Source: Marsupella aquatica (Eukaryota > Marchantiophyta). From it: 64,000 nt of DNA. The stretch is from NCBI GenBank assembly GCA_973895155.1, contig OZ316893.1, forward strand, positions 20,274,001 to 20,338,000. The letters run 5' to 3'. Shown here piece after piece: positions 62,101-64,000 of the stretch. The stretch's first letter is position 1. Each line of letters opens with the position of its first letter. The position numbers and the translations under genes were made by a program. The notes under the pieces were generated by a model that saw only the letters and a list, made by a program, of their open reading frames with translations, made no database searches and was not told the origin of the DNA.

Positions 62101-63545
62101 ACGACAGAATCCACTTGTAGAACGAAGCAATTTCCTTGTAGAACGAAGCAATTTCAAGCTCCCCTTTGTATAATCAGAAGCTCCATTTTGGACGACTTCC
62201 AAATTGTTCTGGAAACCCGATGAATTTTGGTCATGAAGCAAATTACACGATAATTTGCCGCATTTTGACAATATTCCCTCAAGCAAACATGGCAGAACCA
62301 TGCAGACAGAAGAGTCCACATCTCTGCCTCGAAGCACACAAGGTTCAACGTATAATGCGGAGAATGAGCTCGGTTCCTTTATTTCTCTCCCTCAATTGAG
62401 AGAGATCCAAAACGACAGATTCAACAAAGTGAAATTGTTTCTGACCCGCGGAACCATATTAGTTAACTTACACAAGGAGTGGCATGAAGCCGAGGGACAG
62501 CGTGCATGACATTTCTTAAGTGCCTTCAGTGCATTACGATTACTGTGAGTTGGAAGATCTCGAGAAATTGGACAACCGTGTTCTCTTCGTCCTCGGACTT
62601 CTGCCGCAGGGTTGCAGAGATGCTCTTGCCTGGGAAAACCTGATGACAAACAAGCACATCAATCTGCTTTGTGGATCAGGTCACCGAACAATGGTCAAGG
62701 ATGTCACCTGGCTTGATGCATTCTCACCTGAAGCATCTTGAAGGGGTGATACTTGGACAATTTGGCCGCTGTCCCAGATGTAAACCTTCATTTGAAGGGA
62801 TGCGGCCCTGATCTATGTGAATCCTCAACTCAAGGTAATCAAATATTTGTATTGAGATGACAGTCTATTTCTCCGGGCGAGGGTTGAATTCTCTAGCAGT
62901 AAAAATGATCAGTCGCCCATATCGTGTCTAGTTTGTCACAATGCTCAACTTTCTGTTTCCAATTAGCAGTTCCGTAGAGCATGGGGTGGCTCCTTGCTCG
63001 CCAGGGATCTCCTAGTTTTGAATGAAAGTTTTTTACTGTCACGTAGAAAACAGTTTCGTGATTATGATAATGGAAGGCTTTTTCGGAAAGATGATTAGGT
63101 CGGTTGTATGCATATGACTTTGTTACTTCCATCTTGAGTCTCTTGCTACTTATCTACCCGCTCCGCCCTATGGAACCTCTGATGCCTGCAGGTTGTGTAA
63201 TCTTTGATTTGTTCCTTGGTTCTTTCCATCACTTGATTTCTTGCCATTTCCCTCCACTGGCCTACGCTGCAGTGGAGTTTGGAAAGATTTCTGTCTATTT
63301 TAATTCTCGTGACGGAATGGTTTCGTTCGACTTACATTTGGATAGAAATGCTGTTAGAAGACCACCTCCAGTAAGTCTCTGTTTCCACTGGGGTTTCCTT
63401 CAAATGGATCAGTCGAGATCTGGCAGTTGGTTTCGTAACCTCTGGCAATATCGTACAACGCTGATAGTTTACATTTCCAGGAATCTTATGCGCACAATTT
63501 CCGTTTGTCTTGGTTTCAGGGACTTGTCTCCGGCAGGGGTGGAGG
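62101..63545 (+). promoter_or_regulatory. Upstream region of the second RDR6 copy
   Basis: From about 62207 the sequence parallels the copy 1 upstream region with many substitutions and indels. The 5'UTR intron signals are kept: donor CTCCA|GTAAGTCTC (intron from 63371) and acceptor TTTCAG ending 63519. A 21 bp duplication (CTTGTAGAACGAAGCAATTT) lies at 62115 and 62136. The four-copy 185 bp array found before copy 1 is not present here. Confidence 0.5.
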
Positions 63546-64000
63546 ATGAGTCCTGCTCTCCAGACCCCGACCCTAGTGTCATTTGGGAATTTCCCAGAGG
63601 ATGTGCAAGCAGAGGAACTCGCAAAATTCTTGGAATCCAGGGTGGGTCTCGTTCTTCGATGCAAAATCAAGAAGGCACGGGCCCCAACTCCTCCCCATGC
63701 CTTCGTTCATTTTGAATCTCCGAAAGTGGCCCAAGAAGCGCTCAAAATGGCAAAGAAGGGTCGTCTAATCTTAAGACAACAATGGCAATTGGAGGCTCAC
63801 ATGGACGACCGAGCATGGGTCACTGGTCAACGTGGTCTGAAGTCCAAGGTTAATACACACATTGTGTTGACCGACGTCAAGGTGGAGGTGGGTTCCATTC
63901 TAGGACCAGAGTCTATGCTCATCAGTTGGAGAGGTCCTGAGAAAGGGCCATTCTTTCGTATTGAACCTCCAATCAAGCGCTTGAGGTTTTTCTTCTCGCA
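63546..64000 (+). CDS. Second RDR6-like copy, 5' part, cut by the window end
   Basis: The ATG at 63546 opens a frame that stays intact to the window edge (151 codons). It aligns without gaps to the start of the RDR6 gene at 54757, exactly 8,789 bp away. It covers the RRM-like N-terminal domain and part of the following region. Nucleotide identity is about 95%. About eleven of the 151 residues differ, including K-to-A and E-to-K in the first helix, PP-to-RA, C-to-G and W-to-G. The base run just before the ATG is one base shorter than in copy 1. Whether the rest of the gene, including the DLDGD site, is intact cannot be seen here. Confidence 0.9.
   Translation, partial: MSPALQTPTLVSFGNFPEDVQAEELAKFLESRVGLVLRCKIKKARAPTPPHAFVHFESPKVAQEALKMAKKGRLILRQQWQLEAHMDDRAWVTGQRGLKSKVNTHIVLTDVKVEVGSILGPESMLISWRGPEKGPFFRIEPPIKRLRFFFS

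Noticed and set aside
62520-62741. 73-codon ORF and its counterpart near 53820-53950 as a small gene
   Set aside because: The two duplicated copies share sequence but differ by frame-disrupting indels, so no protein is conserved. It is upstream or 5'UTR sequence of the RDR6 copies.

Overview
The window is nuclear DNA from a land plant. The evidence is plant gene families (RDR6-type RNA-dependent RNA polymerase, a plastid BADC protein with a transit peptide), many short GT-AG introns, CT-rich promoter tracts, and long gene-poor AT-rich stretches with transposon debris, SINE-like fragments and microsatellites. A non-seed plant (moss, liverwort or lycophyte) is my best guess. That is an inference; nothing here fixes the lineage.

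Layout. (1) 0.4-3.4 kb, minus: an HMGB-type chromatin protein with seven coding exons, a probable 5'UTR intron and a CT-rich promoter. (2) 4-12.6 kb: no gene; diverged tandem repeats, SINE-like fragments and a GC-rich repeat-bearing block. (3) 12.6-18.3 kb, minus: a complete 14-exon STE24/FACE1 CAAX prenyl protease carrying a 154 bp tandem duplication of part of one exon. (4) 18.5-19.4 kb: about five copies of a ~180 bp tandem repeat. (5) 21.9-24.95 kb, plus: a TTC4/CNS1-type TPR co-chaperone with eight exons, including a textbook U12 AT-AC intron and an apparent GC-AG intron. (6) 26.5-30.2 kb, minus: a nine-exon BADC protein that lacks the biotin-attachment lysine. (7) 30.4-52 kb: repeat-rich, with a decayed DDE transposase carrying a SAP-like motif (37.5-40 kb, minus), a probable solo LTR (42.2-42.5 kb) and a broken coiled-coil ORF that may be gag-like, with no pol nearby (45.2-47.1 kb). 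(8) 52.5-64 kb, plus: a complete RDR6-like gene (1150 aa), followed 8,789 bp downstream by a second copy of its start region that runs off the window edge.

The intact genes have unrelated jobs: chromatin structure, CAAX processing, Hsp90 co-chaperoning, fatty-acid synthesis control and small-RNA amplification. They do not form a pathway. The most notable items are the tandem RDR6 duplication with its amino-acid-changing divergence, the AT-AC intron, the partial exon duplication in STE24 and the transposase relic. All exon boundaries were read by eye from splice signals, reading-frame continuity and family similarity. No alignment or transcript data were used.
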